A DNA stretch of 43,688 nucleotides from Rhodospirillales bacterium (GCA_028291345.1 JAQGIF010000232.1:1-43688); one strand, 5' to 3'; positions 20,228 through 29,082 are shown, counted from the stretch's first letter. Translations and numbers: made by a program. The notes: generated by a model not told the origin, from the sequence alone.

Positions 20228-20782
20228 ATGAGCAAAGCCTTTACTAAGGAAACAGACAGTGACGACGAGGACGATCTTCCTGACGATGGTCCGGTTTTGC
20301 CGGCTGGAACGAAGAATTATATGACCGCGGCCGGCTTCGAGGCGTTGCGGCGCGAGTATCGCGACCTGCTCCATGTCGAGCGGCCGAAGATCGTCGAGGT
20401 GGTGTCCTGGGCAGCCGGCAATGGCGACCGTTCGGAGAATGGCGACTATCTCTACGGCAAGAAAAGGCTGCGCGAGATCGACCGACGGGTCCGGTTCCTG
20501 TCGAAACGGCTGGAGATCGCCGAGGTGGTCGATCCCAAGCAGCGGACGAATTTCGATCAGATATTCTTCGGCGCCACCGTCACCTATGCGCGCGAGGACG
20601 ATAGCGAGCATACGATCACCATCGTCGGCGTCGACGAAGCCGATGTCGACAAGGGGCAGGTCAGCTGGATTTCCCCGATCGCCCGCGCCTTGCTCAAGGC
20701 CCGCGTCGGCGACACGGTCGAAATTCGCACGCCCACCGGGCGGGAGACGATCGAGGTGGTGAAGATCGCGTACGAACGCTAA
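20228..20782 (+). CDS. greB: Transcription elongation factor GreB
   Basis: 184 residues. An acidic N-terminal extension (TDSDDEDDLPDDG) precedes the GreA/GreB coiled-coil (about 40-105) with the basic GreB-type segment and SENGDYLYGKKRLREIDRR, the tip region that carries the acidic residues needed to cleave backtracked RNA. The C-terminal FKBP-like domain has WISPIARALLKARVGDTVEI. Gre factors rescue stalled RNA polymerase through its secondary channel. The ATG at 20228 is chosen because the coding signature starts there; the frame from 20153 adds an unlikely basic leader. The acidic extension is longer than in Escherichia coli GreB. Confidence 0.92.
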   Translation: MSKAFTKETDSDDEDDLPDDGPVLPAGTKNYMTAAGFEALRREYRDLLHVERPKIVEVVSWAAGNGDRSENGDYLYGKKRLREIDRRVRFLSKRLEIAEVVDPKQRTNFDQIFFGATVTYAREDDSEHTITIVGVDEADVDKGQVSWISPIARALLKARVGDTVEIRTPTGRETIEVVKIAYER

Positions 20783-20819
20783 CCTGTTGGCCGGGGAAGC
20801 ATTCAGTCGGGGAAACGAC

Positions 20820-21281
20820 ATGGTCCGGCGTATCGTTACGGCCAATAACGCAGATGGACTATCCTATTTCGCCGCCGACGAGGTTATCGAGGACAGATAC
20901 ACGTGGTGGACCTTCGGCGACGCTCGGCTGGGACACAGCCCTGACGACGCGCCCGCCACCTTGTTGCCGACGACGGCGCCGGGAATCGAACCGGCACCCG
21001 GTGGCAGCAAATGCACCTTTTTCACCATCCAGCCATGGAAGATCAGGCAAACGGAGATCGCGGGAGGTGCTTTTCCGGGACTCGACCCCAGCGGCTTTCA
21101 CCGGACAGCGACGCTCGATTACATCATGGTGGCCGAGGGCGAGGTGGCGCTACTGCTGGACACCGCCGAAACCATAGTTCGCGCCGGGGATATGGTGGTT
21201 CAGCGCAACACCAGCCATTCCTGGCGGGTTCTTGGCGACACGCCGGTGAAGCTCTGGGGCATCATGGTTTCGCTGGTTTAA
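20820..21281 (+). CDS. Cupin domain protein (first of tandem pair)
   Basis: 153 residues. One cupin barrel with the pattern FHRTATLDYIMVAEGEVALL and then RAGDMVVQRNTSHSWRV. The first cupin motif has only one of its usual histidines, while the second keeps HSW, so metal binding may be reduced or altered. The ATG at 20820 gives an N-terminus (MVRRIVTANNADG) that aligns with that of the next gene (MARRIVTANNAEG). It follows greB by 37 bases and precedes its paralogue, suggesting a local duplication. Function unknown; such cupins occur near catabolic genes. Confidence 0.8.
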   Translation: MVRRIVTANNADGLSYFAADEVIEDRYTWWTFGDARLGHSPDDAPATLLPTTAPGIEPAPGGSKCTFFTIQPWKIRQTEIAGGAFPGLDPSGFHRTATLDYIMVAEGEVALLLDTAETIVRAGDMVVQRNTSHSWRVLGDTPVKLWGIMVSLV

Positions 21282-21318
21282 AATGACCGAAAGCACTGCA
21301 TCTTTATCAGGGGGAAAA

Positions 21319-21789
21319 ATGGCTCGTCGCATCGTCACCGCAAACAACGCAGAAGGCCGGTCCTATTTCGTTTCTGACGAGGAAATCGACAATCCCTATC
21401 TGTGGGAAAGCTCGGCGGCCGATCCTCTTGGCGTCGATTCGGGGGGCGCCGAACCCGACGGCGCGCGAACTTACTTTCTGCCTTCGACCGCTCACTCGAT
21501 CGACCCATCGCCCGGCGGGACCAAATGCGTGCGGTTCGCCATGGATCCCTGGGTGGTGATACAGCAGAACCAGTATCCCGGCCTCGACCCCGACGGCTTC
21601 CACCGCACCGCGTCCATCGACTACATCATGATCCTGAGCGGCGAGGTCGACCTGCTGCTCGACGAGGGCAGAACCACGGTCCGCGCCGGCGACCTGGTGG
21701 TTCAGCGCAATACCAACCATGCCTGGCATAATATGACGGATCAGCCGACCGAATTCTGGGGCGTGATGGTGTCGGTGCCGACCCAATGA
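21319..21789 (+). CDS. Cupin domain protein (second of tandem pair)
   Basis: 156 residues, about half identical by eye to the preceding cupin and with the same layout: DGFHRTASIDYIMILSGEVD, then RAGDLVVQRNTNHAW. The ATG at 21319 has GGGGGA just before it and matches the start of the paralogue; an ATG at 21283 would add twelve unmatched residues. The stop overlaps the ATG of the HemD-like gene (ATGA), so the two are coupled. Substrate unknown. Confidence 0.8.
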   Translation: MARRIVTANNAEGRSYFVSDEEIDNPYLWESSAADPLGVDSGGAEPDGARTYFLPSTAHSIDPSPGGTKCVRFAMDPWVVIQQNQYPGLDPDGFHRTASIDYIMILSGEVDLLLDEGRTTVRAGDLVVQRNTNHAWHNMTDQPTEFWGVMVSVPTQ

Positions 21790-22616
21790 CCGACCGCCTC
21801 GCCAACCTCACCATTCTCGTTCCGGAGAGCCGGGAGCTCGATCTGTTTGCCGGGATGCTGGAGGGGGAGGGGGCGAAGACGTTGCGCTGTCCGCTGGTGA
21901 CGATCCTCGACCTTGCCGATCCGGCGCCGGTCGAGGCCTGGCTGGGGCGGCTAGTCGCGGGCGCGTTCGACGATCTGATCTTGATGACCGGCGAGGGGCT
22001 GCGGCGGCTGATGGGTGTGGCCGGACGGGCCGGGATCAAGGACGAGGCGGTTGCTGCGATCGGCCGGCTGCGACCGATCATTCGCGGGCCGAAGCCAGCA
22101 AGGGCGCTGCGCGAGATCGCCCTGTCCCATGGAGTCGGCGCCGAGGCGCCCACTACCGACGGGGTGATTGCGACGCTGGCTAAGCTGGAACTTAAAGGCC
22201 ATCGCGTAGGCGTTCAGCTTTATCCCGGCAATCCCAACGCGCCCTTGCTCGACGCGCTAAAAGCCGGGGGCGCGTCGGCCGATGCGATCGTGCCCTATCG
22301 CTACGCCTCGGATTCCGAAACCGCCGCGGTTGAGAGCGCAATCCTCGCGATGGCGGCGGGCGGAATCGATTTCATCGCCTTCACCAGCACGCCGCAGCTC
22401 GACCGCCTGGTCAAGGTGGCGGCGGAGCGGGGGCTCGAAGCGGAGCTGAAACAGGGGCTCGGCCGCACGCGCATCGCGGTGGCCGGCCCCGTAGTCGGCA
22501 AGTTGCTGGAAGATATGGGGCTGACGATCGCAGCCATGCCCGAAAGCAACTTCCATATGAAGCCGCTCGTGAATGAGATGATCCGCGCCGTCGGCGGGAG
22601 CAGCCCCAGAAGTTAG
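21786..22616 (+). CDS. Uroporphyrinogen-III synthase (HemD) family protein
   Basis: 276 residues with the two-lobed HemD fold: N-lobe LTILVPESRELDLFAGMLEG, the linker segment with DGVIATLAKL, and C-lobe VGVQLYPGNPN, IVPYRYASD and FIAFTSTPQL. HemD closes hydroxymethylbilane into uroporphyrinogen III in haem synthesis. Here it is not beside hemC and is coupled to a cupin, so it may be a second copy serving another pathway rather than the housekeeping enzyme. HemD sequences diverge widely and the residue set does not settle the question. Confidence 0.78.
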   Translation: MTDRLANLTILVPESRELDLFAGMLEGEGAKTLRCPLVTILDLADPAPVEAWLGRLVAGAFDDLILMTGEGLRRLMGVAGRAGIKDEAVAAIGRLRPIIRGPKPARALREIALSHGVGAEAPTTDGVIATLAKLELKGHRVGVQLYPGNPNAPLLDALKAGGASADAIVPYRYASDSETAAVESAILAMAAGGIDFIAFTSTPQLDRLVKVAAERGLEAELKQGLGRTRIAVAGPVVGKLLEDMGLTIAAMPESNFHMKPLVNEMIRAVGGSSPRS

Positions 22617-22648
22617 TTCAGCACGCTTAGTTCATCACGCTTAGTTCA
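22615..22648. repeat. 14-bp tandem repeat, 2.4 copies, across the FKBP stop codon
   Basis: AGTTCAGCACGCTT, AGTTCATCACGCTT, then AGTTCA. The FKBP gene stop (TAA at 22643-22641) lies in the last unit, and the repeat reproduces the last codons and the stop (CTGAACTAA) downstream. It sits in the short gap between two convergent genes. Confidence 0.85.
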
Positions 22649-23000
22649 GGCCGAGCAGCTCGACGTCGAAGATCAGCATGGCGTTCGGCGGGATCGCGCC
22701 GCCGGCGCCGCGCGCGCCATAGCCCAGTTCCGGCTTCAGGATCAGCGTGCGCTTGCCGCCGACCTTCATGCCTTTGACGCCCTGGTCCCAGCCGGCGATG
22801 ACACGGCCTGCGCCTAAGGGGAACTTGAAGGGCTCGCCGCGATCGACCGAGCTGTCGAACTTCTTGCCCTTCTCGCGATTATTGTAGAGCCAGCCGGTGT
22901 AGTGCACCGTCGCTTGCTCGCCGCCCATGGCTTCGGCGCCTTCGCCGACGACGGTGTCAATATATTGAAGGCCAGTGGAGGTGGTGATGGTTTCGGACAA
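22641..23000 (-). CDS. FKBP-type peptidyl-prolyl cis-trans isomerase
   Basis: 119 residues, a single FKBP domain with no signal peptide, so cytoplasmic. Conserved segments are [46 protein letters not shown] and [18 protein letters not shown], followed by FDVELL. The aromatic and aspartate residues of the active pocket (Tyr and Asp of YTGW and FDSS, Trp of GWDQG, Tyr of LGYG) are present. It accelerates proline isomerisation during folding. Likely monocistronic. Confidence 0.93.
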   Translation of the reverse strand: MSETITTSTGLQYIDTVVGEGAEAMGGEQATVHYTGWLYNNREKGKKFDSSVDRGEPFKFPLGAGRVIAGWDQGVKGMKVGGKRTLILKPELGYGARGAGGAIPPNAMLIFDVELLGLN

Positions 23001-23112
23001 GATAGGTCTCCGTTCGGATATGTACCGGAACTTAGTGGCGGTGCTTTAGCAGGTCGGCTCACAACCCGGAAGAGCGGTCGATTTTCGGCATTGGGCAATA
23101 GGGCTAGGGGCT

Positions 23113-23502
23113 TCAGGCCGCCGAGCTGATGTCCGTCCGGCTGAAGTCGTTACCTTTGAACAATAAAGGTTCGCCGGTTGCCTTTGCCAGAGCATAGGAA
23201 AAACAGTCGCCGAAGTTCAGTCCCGCTTTATGCCGCCCTTTGCCGTAGTCAAGAAACGCCTGTCGCGCCAGGTGACCATGCTCGACCGTCACGGGCTCGA
23301 TGATGATACCGGTGCGTCGGAACAACGTATCGACCTGGCGGCCGGCCTCGGGACCTAACTGGCTTTCTATCACCATCGACAGCTCGACAAAGCTTGCCAC
23401 ACTGATGCGGCAGGAATCGGCATCATAGATAGATTGCGCGAACCGTGCTCGTTCCGGTTCGCCATAAAGGATGGCGATCAAAGCCGAAGTATCGAGGATC
23501 AT
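23113..23502 (-). CDS. vapC: VapC-type PIN domain ribonuclease toxin
   Basis: 129 residues. The four acidic PIN residues are Asp4 (MILDTSALIAIL), Glu40 (ASFVELSMV), Asp99 (NFGDCFSYALA) and Asp119 (GNDF). The C-terminus LLFKGNDFSRTDI is typical of VapC. VapC toxins cut tRNA or rRNA with Mg2+. The start overlaps the vapB stop by four bases, the usual coupling. All catalytic residues are intact, unlike the toxin at 3.1-3.6 kb. Confidence 0.92.
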   Translation of the reverse strand: MILDTSALIAILYGEPERARFAQSIYDADSCRISVASFVELSMVIESQLGPEAGRQVDTLFRRTGIIIEPVTVEHGHLARQAFLDYGKGRHKAGLNFGDCFSYALAKATGEPLLFKGNDFSRTDISSAA

Positions 23503-23747
23503 TTCGGCAGGCCGTGTTCGTCGTACAGAAGCTCGCCGTGGTCGAGGTACGGTCCTTTGATATGGGCGGAGACGCGATCCGCGATTGCCAGAATTTCATC
23601 GATGCCGGCTCTGCCTTTGCGCTGTTCGAGCCTGGCGTAGCGTTCGCGAAGAGCTTGCGTAACCGCATAGGTTAGAGTCTCGCCAGTCTCATCGGCGATG
23701 GCTTGTGCAAGCCGATGAGCCTCAGGGTTCTTGACATTCAAACTCAT
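23499..23747 (-). CDS. vapB: VapB-type antitoxin
   Basis: 82 residues of the VapB family typified by Rv0623: MSLNVKNPEAHRLAQAIADE, TGETLTYAVTQALRERY and a C-terminal DEHGLPK tail that contacts the toxin. The ATG at 23747 is preferred because relatives begin at this point, although an ATG at 23759 is also possible. It should neutralise VapC and repress the operon. Two copies of TTCTACCA (23779-23794) lie a short way upstream and could be part of the control site. Confidence 0.85.
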   Translation of the reverse strand: MSLNVKNPEAHRLAQAIADETGETLTYAVTQALRERYARLEQRKGRAGIDEILAIADRVSAHIKGPYLDHGELLYDEHGLPK

Positions 23748-23842
23748 AGCCAAGCTCATTTCTGTAAGTACGCTTGAATTTCTACCATTCTACCAAAATG
23801 GCGAGCTCGTTGGAAGCGACGTGCCGGCGGACCGAAAGTGTG

Positions 23843-26206
23843 TCAGTTCTTCGGCGCGGGTCCCGCAGGGGTCAGCGGAATGGCTGTCGGGGCCGCCGGG
23901 GCGCCGGCCGTTGGGACGGGCGCGGTCGCCGGCGCGTCCTTCAAAAGGTTCAGATCGATGGGCAGGGTGCGGATGCGCTTGCCGGTCGCGGCGAAGATCG
24001 CATTACACAGGGCAGGGGCGATCACCGGCACGGCGGGATCACCGGCGCCGGTCGGCGGATGGCCGCTGGGAACGACGTGAATATGCATCTCGGGCGTGAT
24101 GACGGCCCGGGCGACCGGATAATCGTCGAAATTGCGCTGTTCGACCGCGCCGTTCTTGACGGTGACCTCGCCGTAAAGGGCGAAGCCAAGCCCATACATG
24201 ATGGAATCTTCCATAAGCGCCTTGACCCGGTCAGGATTGATGACCTGACCGCAATCGATGACCAGATCGATACGCGGGATCGAGATTTGCCCGTTCTCGG
24301 CCACGGTCACGACGATGATCGCCGCCGCATAGCTCAGGAAGCTGCGATGCACGGCAAGGCCGCGGCCCTGGCGCGGTAGCAGTGGGTCGCCCCAGCTCGC
24401 GCGGTCCATGGCGAATTGCAGTACGTTCTGCAGGCGTCCAACATCGAGCGGATAATCCTCGATCAGCGCGCTGTAGTTGGGGTAATCGACTCCCAGCGCC
24501 TTCATGTCGATTTTCTTAGGACCGGCATAATAGGTGAACAGGAAATTGGCCGGGTCCTTTCCGGCGGCGCTCGCCAGCTCGTCGATGAACGAACACATGG
24601 CAAAGGTATGCGCCATGTTCAGGCCGCCGCGTCCGGGCCCCAACCGCATATGCGCCGGCGCGGCCCCGACCTCGCAGCGCAGGTTCGGGATGGCATAGGG
24701 CATATCGACGAAGCCCTGGCCGAGCTGCGCGGCGTCGGGCAGGACCTGGTCGGCATGAAATGTCGAGGCCAGCGACGGGAATACGGTGCGATGCCGCCAG
24801 GCGATGGGCACCCCGTTCTTGTCCAGCCCGCCATCTAGACGCTGGAAGCAGATCGGCTGGTAATAGCCGTGCTTGATATCGTCCTCGCGGGTCCAGACGA
24901 CCTTGATGCGCCCGTTCGTCGCTTTCGCCAGCCAACCGGCCTCGCAGATATAATCGTGCAGCGCCTTGCGGCCGAACCCATTCCCCAGGAAGGTCGGCCG
25001 GACGACGATGTCCGCTTCCTTGAGGTCGAGATACTGCGCCAGCACGGCACGCGCGGTTTGAGGGCTTTGCGTCGGCGCCATGACGATCAGCTTGCTGTTC
25101 TCGAACGCAGCGACCGCGACCGGCGGCTCCATGGTCGCGTGCGTCTGATAGGGAACGAAATATTCTCCGACCACACGGATGGCCGCGCCGGCATAGGCGC
25201 TTTCGAAATTGCCCAGCGTGCGGACGGACTTACCGGTTCGTCTCGCCGTCGCCTGCATCTCGGCGCGGTAGGCGGTGGTGTCGTGGGATGCGTTCGACCC
25301 CAGGTCCCATTCGATTTTCAGCTTCTTGCGGCCTTGAAATGCCGCCCAGCTATTGGACGCGATCACGGCGATGCCGCCCAGCGGAAGATGGCCGCTCGGC
25401 GCGGGATTGGCCGGAATCTCTATAACCTTCTCGACGCCTCTGACAGCCATCGCCCCAGCCGGATCGAAGTTTTTGACCTTACCGCCATAGACCGGGCAGC
25501 GTTCGATCGAGGCGTATTTGATCCCCGGCAAAGTGACATCGGCGCCGAAAGGCGTCTTGCCCTTGAGCATCGCCCCCATATCGATGCTGGGGATGGCGTG
25601 CCCGATATACCGCCGCGAACTGGAATCCCGCAGCCGCAGCTTGTCCGGGTTGGGGACGGGCAGGTTCATTGCCGTCTTGACCAGCTGCGCATAGGGCAGG
25701 ACGCGCGCTGTCGGCACGTGGATCACCTCGTGATCGACCGCGCGGCAGTCCGCAATCAGCGCGCGCCAGGTCTGCGCGGCGGCGGCCTCAAGCATCTGCC
25801 GCACCGAAGCGGCGGCAAGCCGGAGCGGCCTTTCCATGATCAAAATGCTGCGCGACGCGTCGGTGATCTGGTCGCCATATTTGGCATCCCCATCCGATTG
25901 GCGAACGACGATCCTAGGCCAGGCCGCTGCCAACTCGTCCGCCATGATCATCGCGAAAGTCGTGCGGATTCCCTGCCCCATTTCCGGGCGGCTGACCGTG
26001 AGCGTCACCTGCCCGGTGGGATCCATCGCCACGAAGACATTGGGGGAAAGCTGTCCGGGTTCAAATCCGGCGCGCAGCGGCCTGGCCGGCTCTTCGATCG
26101 CCGAAGCCCTGTCCGTCGCGGAGAAATACACACCCAGAACCAGACCCGACCCCCCACCGATGGCCTTGAGAAGTTTGCGCCGTGATAGATTGACGATACG
26201 GGTCAA
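23843..26206 (-). CDS. Xanthine dehydrogenase family molybdopterin-binding subunit (IorB-like)
   Basis: 787 residues, the molybdenum-binding large subunit of a two-subunit hydroxylase like isoquinoline 1-oxidoreductase or the periplasmic aldehyde dehydrogenases. A twin-arginine signal (SRRKLLK, residues 8-14, then a hydrophobic stretch) predicts Tat export. Cofactor-binding stretches include GQGIRTTFAMIMADEL, FLGNGFGRKA and GGLNMAHTFAMCSF. It starts with TTG overlapping the small-subunit stop (TTGA at 26203-26206), so the two are coupled. It lacks the FAD subunit of classical xanthine dehydrogenases, so electrons probably pass to a cytochrome c or the respiratory chain. The C-terminus is an Ala/Pro-rich tail. 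Substrate not predictable. Confidence 0.85.
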   Translation of the reverse strand: MTRIVNLSRRKLLKAIGGGSGLVLGVYFSATDRASAIEEPARPLRAGFEPGQLSPNVFVAMDPTGQVTLTVSRPEMGQGIRTTFAMIMADELAAAWPRIVVRQSDGDAKYGDQITDASRSILIMERPLRLAAASVRQMLEAAAAQTWRALIADCRAVDHEVIHVPTARVLPYAQLVKTAMNLPVPNPDKLRLRDSSSRRYIGHAIPSIDMGAMLKGKTPFGADVTLPGIKYASIERCPVYGGKVKNFDPAGAMAVRGVEKVIEIPANPAPSGHLPLGGIAVIASNSWAAFQGRKKLKIEWDLGSNASHDTTAYRAEMQATARRTGKSVRTLGNFESAYAGAAIRVVGEYFVPYQTHATMEPPVAVAAFENSKLIVMAPTQSPQTARAVLAQYLDLKEADIVVRPTFLGNGFGRKALHDYICEAGWLAKATNGRIKVVWTREDDIKHGYYQPICFQRLDGGLDKNGVPIAWRHRTVFPSLASTFHADQVLPDAAQLGQGFVDMPYAIPNLRCEVGAAPAHMRLGPGRGGLNMAHTFAMCSFIDELASAAGKDPANFLFTYYAGPKKIDMKALGVDYPNYSALIEDYPLDVGRLQNVLQFAMDRASWGDPLLPRQGRGLAVHRSFLSYAAAIIVVTVAENGQISIPRIDLVIDCGQVINPDRVKALMEDSIMYGLGFALYGEVTVKNGAVEQRNFDDYPVARAVITPEMHIHVVPSGHPPTGAGDPAVPVIAPALCNAIFAATGKRIRTLPIDLNLLKDAPATAPVPTAGAPAAPTAIPLTPAGPAPKN

Positions 26207-26652
26207 CGTTGCGCCCCGGCCGCCTGCTTGACCGCTGCCACGATACGTTCATAGGCGCCGCAACGGCAGATATTGCCCGACATCGCCTGGACGATTTCAT
26301 CGTCCTCGGGATCGCTCCGCAGCTTGATGAAGGAGGCGGCCTGCATGATCTGTCCAGGCATGCAAAATCCGCATGCAGGTACTTTCAACTGCGCAAAGGC
26401 GCGAATGACGGGGTGGGTGTCGGGGAGGCCTTCTATCGTCGTTACGTCGTGCCCGACGGCATCGCCGAGTATGACTTTGCAGGCCCGCGCGGCCTTGCCG
26501 CCAATATGCACCGTACAGGCGCCGCATTCGCCGATCCCGCAGCCATATTTGGTTCCTGTCAGGCCAGCGATGTCGCGGATAACCCATAGCAGCGGCATGC
26601 TTTGTTCGGCGTCGACGGGATGCTCTTTGCCGTTGATGTTCAGCGCGGGCAT
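26203..26652 (-). CDS. (2Fe-2S)-binding small subunit (IorA-like)
   Basis: 149 residues. The N-terminal plant-type ferredoxin cluster has CGIGECGACTVHIGG and a fourth cysteine in ARAC; the C-terminal helical cluster has CGFCMPGQIM and CRCGAY. These are the two [2Fe-2S] centres of molybdenum hydroxylase small subunits. It passes electrons from the molybdenum site of the partner at 23843-26206. It has no signal peptide, so it is probably carried across the membrane by the Tat signal of its partner. First gene of the pair. Confidence 0.92.
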   Translation of the reverse strand: MPALNINGKEHPVDAEQSMPLLWVIRDIAGLTGTKYGCGIGECGACTVHIGGKAARACKVILGDAVGHDVTTIEGLPDTHPVIRAFAQLKVPACGFCMPGQIMQAASFIKLRSDPEDDEIVQAMSGNICRCGAYERIVAAVKQAAGAQR

Positions 26653-26783
26653 TTGCGCCTTTCCTAAGCTTCTAAGGTCTTGTCATCCGGGTCACCGATC
26701 CGGCCCAATTCCAGCCGCGCAATTTACTTACGCCTGGAGCGATCTTAAATACCATCAATCGTCGTTAAGTTCATTTTAGCAGA

Positions 26784-27017
26784 TTAGCAGCATCGGCCCG
26801 CGCCTTTGCCCTCGTAACGCCTGGACGTGCGCTCAGCCACGAATTCGGCCTTGGTCATCACTGGTTGCCCAGGGTGGCGCGTCCGAACATGCGTCACGTA
26901 ACGCCCGTAATCGGGCAGCCCAACCATCAGATGTACGGTTTCGCGGACCCGACGCCAGAACAAAGCCAAGTCGCCCGGTTTTATGATCTCACGTCCCGTT
27001 TTGTTAGCTTCACGCAT
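26784..27017 (-). CDS. YbdD/YjiX family small protein
   Basis: 77 residues with the family pattern VHLMVGLPDYGRYVTHVRTR, HPGQPVMTKAEFVAER and a C-terminal cysteine pair. YbdD/YjiX proteins are nearly always encoded directly after a CstA/BtsT-type pyruvate transporter and are thought to be needed for transport. Here it overlaps the 3' end of cstA by eight bases (27010-27017), consistent with that role and with translational coupling. Confidence 0.9.
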   Translation of the reverse strand: MREANKTGREIIKPGDLALFWRRVRETVHLMVGLPDYGRYVTHVRTRHPGQPVMTKAEFVAERTSRRYEGKGAGRCC

Positions 27018-29082
27018 GGCCGATCTCGATCCCTTCTAGCCCGATGTCCCGCGATGTGCTGTGAGGGTTTTTCAGCGCCCGCACGAGCACCGCCGTCCCG
27101 CTGACGGCGGTGCTCACCACGATCGCCATGAAGATCGCGCATAATACGGCATCGATACGATCATTGATGACGATTCGGCTCATCTGCGCCATACTGTTCG
27201 CCGGCGACAGAATCTGTCCGGCCGCCGCCGCGTCGGCGAACTTGCGCGCATGAGACAGGAAACCGATGGCCGGGTTAGGGTGGAACAGCTTTTGCCAACC
27301 GGCCGTCAGCGTGCAGACCAGTAGCCACGCCGTCGGCGCCGCCGTCACCCAGGCGTAACGCTCCCGCTTCATCTTGCACAAGACGACGGTCGCCAGGGTC
27401 AGCGCAAGCGCGGCCAGCATCTGGTTGGCGATGCCGAACAGCGGCCACAGCGTGTTGATGCCGCCCAGCGGATCGACCACGCCCTGGTAGAGAATCGTGC
27501 CCCAGCCCGCGACGGTGACCGCCGTCGCCAGGATATTCGCGCCCCAATGACCGGTGTTGCGGAAGGCGGGAACCACTATGCCGAACAGATCCTGGATCAT
27601 GAAGCGGGCGACGCGCGTGCCGGCATCGATCGTCGTCAGGATGAACAAAGCCTCGAACAGGATGCCGAAATGATACCAATAGGACAGCATGCCCCGGCCG
27701 CCGATGGCGCCCGCCAATATATGCGCCATGCCGACCGCGAAGGTCGGCGCGCCGCCCGAGCGCGACAGTAAGGTCGTCTCGCCCACGTCATGCGCGGTCT
27801 GGCTCAGCATATCGCCGCCGATGGCGAAGCCCCAGCCTGAGATCACCTGGGCCGCGTGCTCGGCCGTGGTCCCGATTAGCGCGGCCGGGCTGTTCATCGC
27901 GAAATAAAGCCCGGGATCGATGACGCTGGCGGCGATGAGCGCCATCACCGCGACCGCCGATTCCATCAGCATCCCGCCATAGCCGATGAAACGGGCCTGC
28001 GCCTCGTTCTCCAGCATTTTGGGCGTGGTGCCCGAACAGACCAGCGCGTGAAAGCCCGACACCGCACCGCAGGCGATGGTGATGAACAGGAACGGGAACA
28101 GATTGCCGGAGAAGACCGGGCCGGTGCCGTCGATGAAGCGCGTCACCGCCGGCATCTGGAGGTTTGGCATGATGACGACGATGCCGATCGCCAGCGCCAC
28201 GATCGTGCCGATCTTGAGGAAGGTCGACAGGTAATCGCGTGGCGCGAGGATCAGCCACACCGGCAGAACGGCGGCGACGAAGCCATATCCCATTAGCATC
28301 AGCGCCAGCGTTTCACCCTTGAAGGTGAACAGCGCGGCGAGTTCGGGCGTTTCGGCGACAGTGCGGCCATAGGCGATGGCGGCGAACAGCAGAACCAGCC
28401 CGATCAGCGAGATCTCGCCCACCCGCCCAGGCCGCAGGAAACGACCATACACACCCATGATGGCGGCGATCGGGATGGTTGCGAAGACGGTGAAGGCGCC
28501 CCACGGGCTGCCCGCCAGCGCCTTGACCACCACAAGCCCCAGCACTGCGAGCAGGATCACCATGATCATGGCAATGCCGATGGAGGCGACCAGGCCTGCC
28601 CAGGGCCCCATTTCCATGCGGATGATATCGCCCAGCGACCGGCCGTCCCGGCGCGTGGACAAGGTCAGCATCACGAAATCCTGCACCGCCCCGGCGAAGA
28701 CGACCCCGGCTAAAATCCACAATGTGCCGGGCAGATAGCCCATCTGCGCCGCCAGCACCGGGCCAACCAGCGGTCCCGCGCCGGCGATTGCCGCGAAATG
28801 ATGACCGAACAGGACGAAGCGGTTGGTCGGCACATAGTCCAGCCCGTCCTCATGTCGCACGGCCGGTGTGATCCGCGCCCGGTCGAGCCGCAGGATACGG
28901 GCGGCGATGAATTTGCTGTAGAAGCGATAGGCGATGGCATAGGTCGACAAGGCGGCAGCCACCATCCAGGCGGCATTGACCGGTTCCCTCCTGTTGACGG
29001 CTAGGACCGTCAGCGCAGCCGCCCCAAGGATCGCCACCACTACCCAGCCCGCTTTTTCCAAGATAGCCAACGTTTCCCCCAC
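27010..29082 (-). CDS. cstA: Carbon starvation protein A (CstA family transporter)
   Basis: 690 residues, an inner-membrane transporter with about 16-18 predicted helices. Family segments include YRFYSKFIAARIL, FGHHFAAIAGAGPLVGPVLA, GAVQDFVMLTLSTRRDGRSL and HALVCSGTTPKMLENE. CstA/BtsT proteins take up pyruvate and some peptides when carbon is scarce. The GTG at 29082 gives the full N-terminus, but a TTG at 29070 has a better ribosome site (GGGGGA), so the start may be four codons later. It is divergent from prmA across about 108 bases. A strong hairpin lies in its 3' end. Confidence 0.93.
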   Translation of the reverse strand: MGETLAILEKAGWVVVAILGAAALTVLAVNRREPVNAAWMVAAALSTYAIAYRFYSKFIAARILRLDRARITPAVRHEDGLDYVPTNRFVLFGHHFAAIAGAGPLVGPVLAAQMGYLPGTLWILAGVVFAGAVQDFVMLTLSTRRDGRSLGDIIRMEMGPWAGLVASIGIAMIMVILLAVLGLVVVKALAGSPWGAFTVFATIPIAAIMGVYGRFLRPGRVGEISLIGLVLLFAAIAYGRTVAETPELAALFTFKGETLALMLMGYGFVAAVLPVWLILAPRDYLSTFLKIGTIVALAIGIVVIMPNLQMPAVTRFIDGTGPVFSGNLFPFLFITIACGAVSGFHALVCSGTTPKMLENEAQARFIGYGGMLMESAVAVMALIAASVIDPGLYFAMNSPAALIGTTAEHAAQVISGWGFAIGGDMLSQTAHDVGETTLLSRSGGAPTFAVGMAHILAGAIGGRGMLSYWYHFGILFEALFILTTIDAGTRVARFMIQDLFGIVVPAFRNTGHWGANILATAVTVAGWGTILYQGVVDPLGGINTLWPLFGIANQMLAALALTLATVVLCKMKRERYAWVTAAPTAWLLVCTLTAGWQKLFHPNPAIGFLSHARKFADAAAAGQILSPANSMAQMSRIVINDRIDAVLCAIFMAIVVSTAVSGTAVLVRALKNPHSTSRDIGLEGIEIGHA
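27085..27115. other. 12-bp perfect stem-loop in the 3' coding end of cstA
   Basis: Arms GAGCACCGCCGT (27085-27096) and ACGGCGGTGCTC (27104-27115) with a seven-base loop. It lies in cstA about 70 bases before the overlapping ybdD start on the leftward transcript. It encodes the VSTAVSGTAVLV helix, so protein constraint alone could explain part of the symmetry. Confidence 0.5.

Noticed and set aside
24869-26185. A 438-codon rightward open frame opposite the molybdenum subunit
   Set aside because: Arg/Asp/His-rich translation without domains, typical of an antisense shadow; the leftward gene is well supported.
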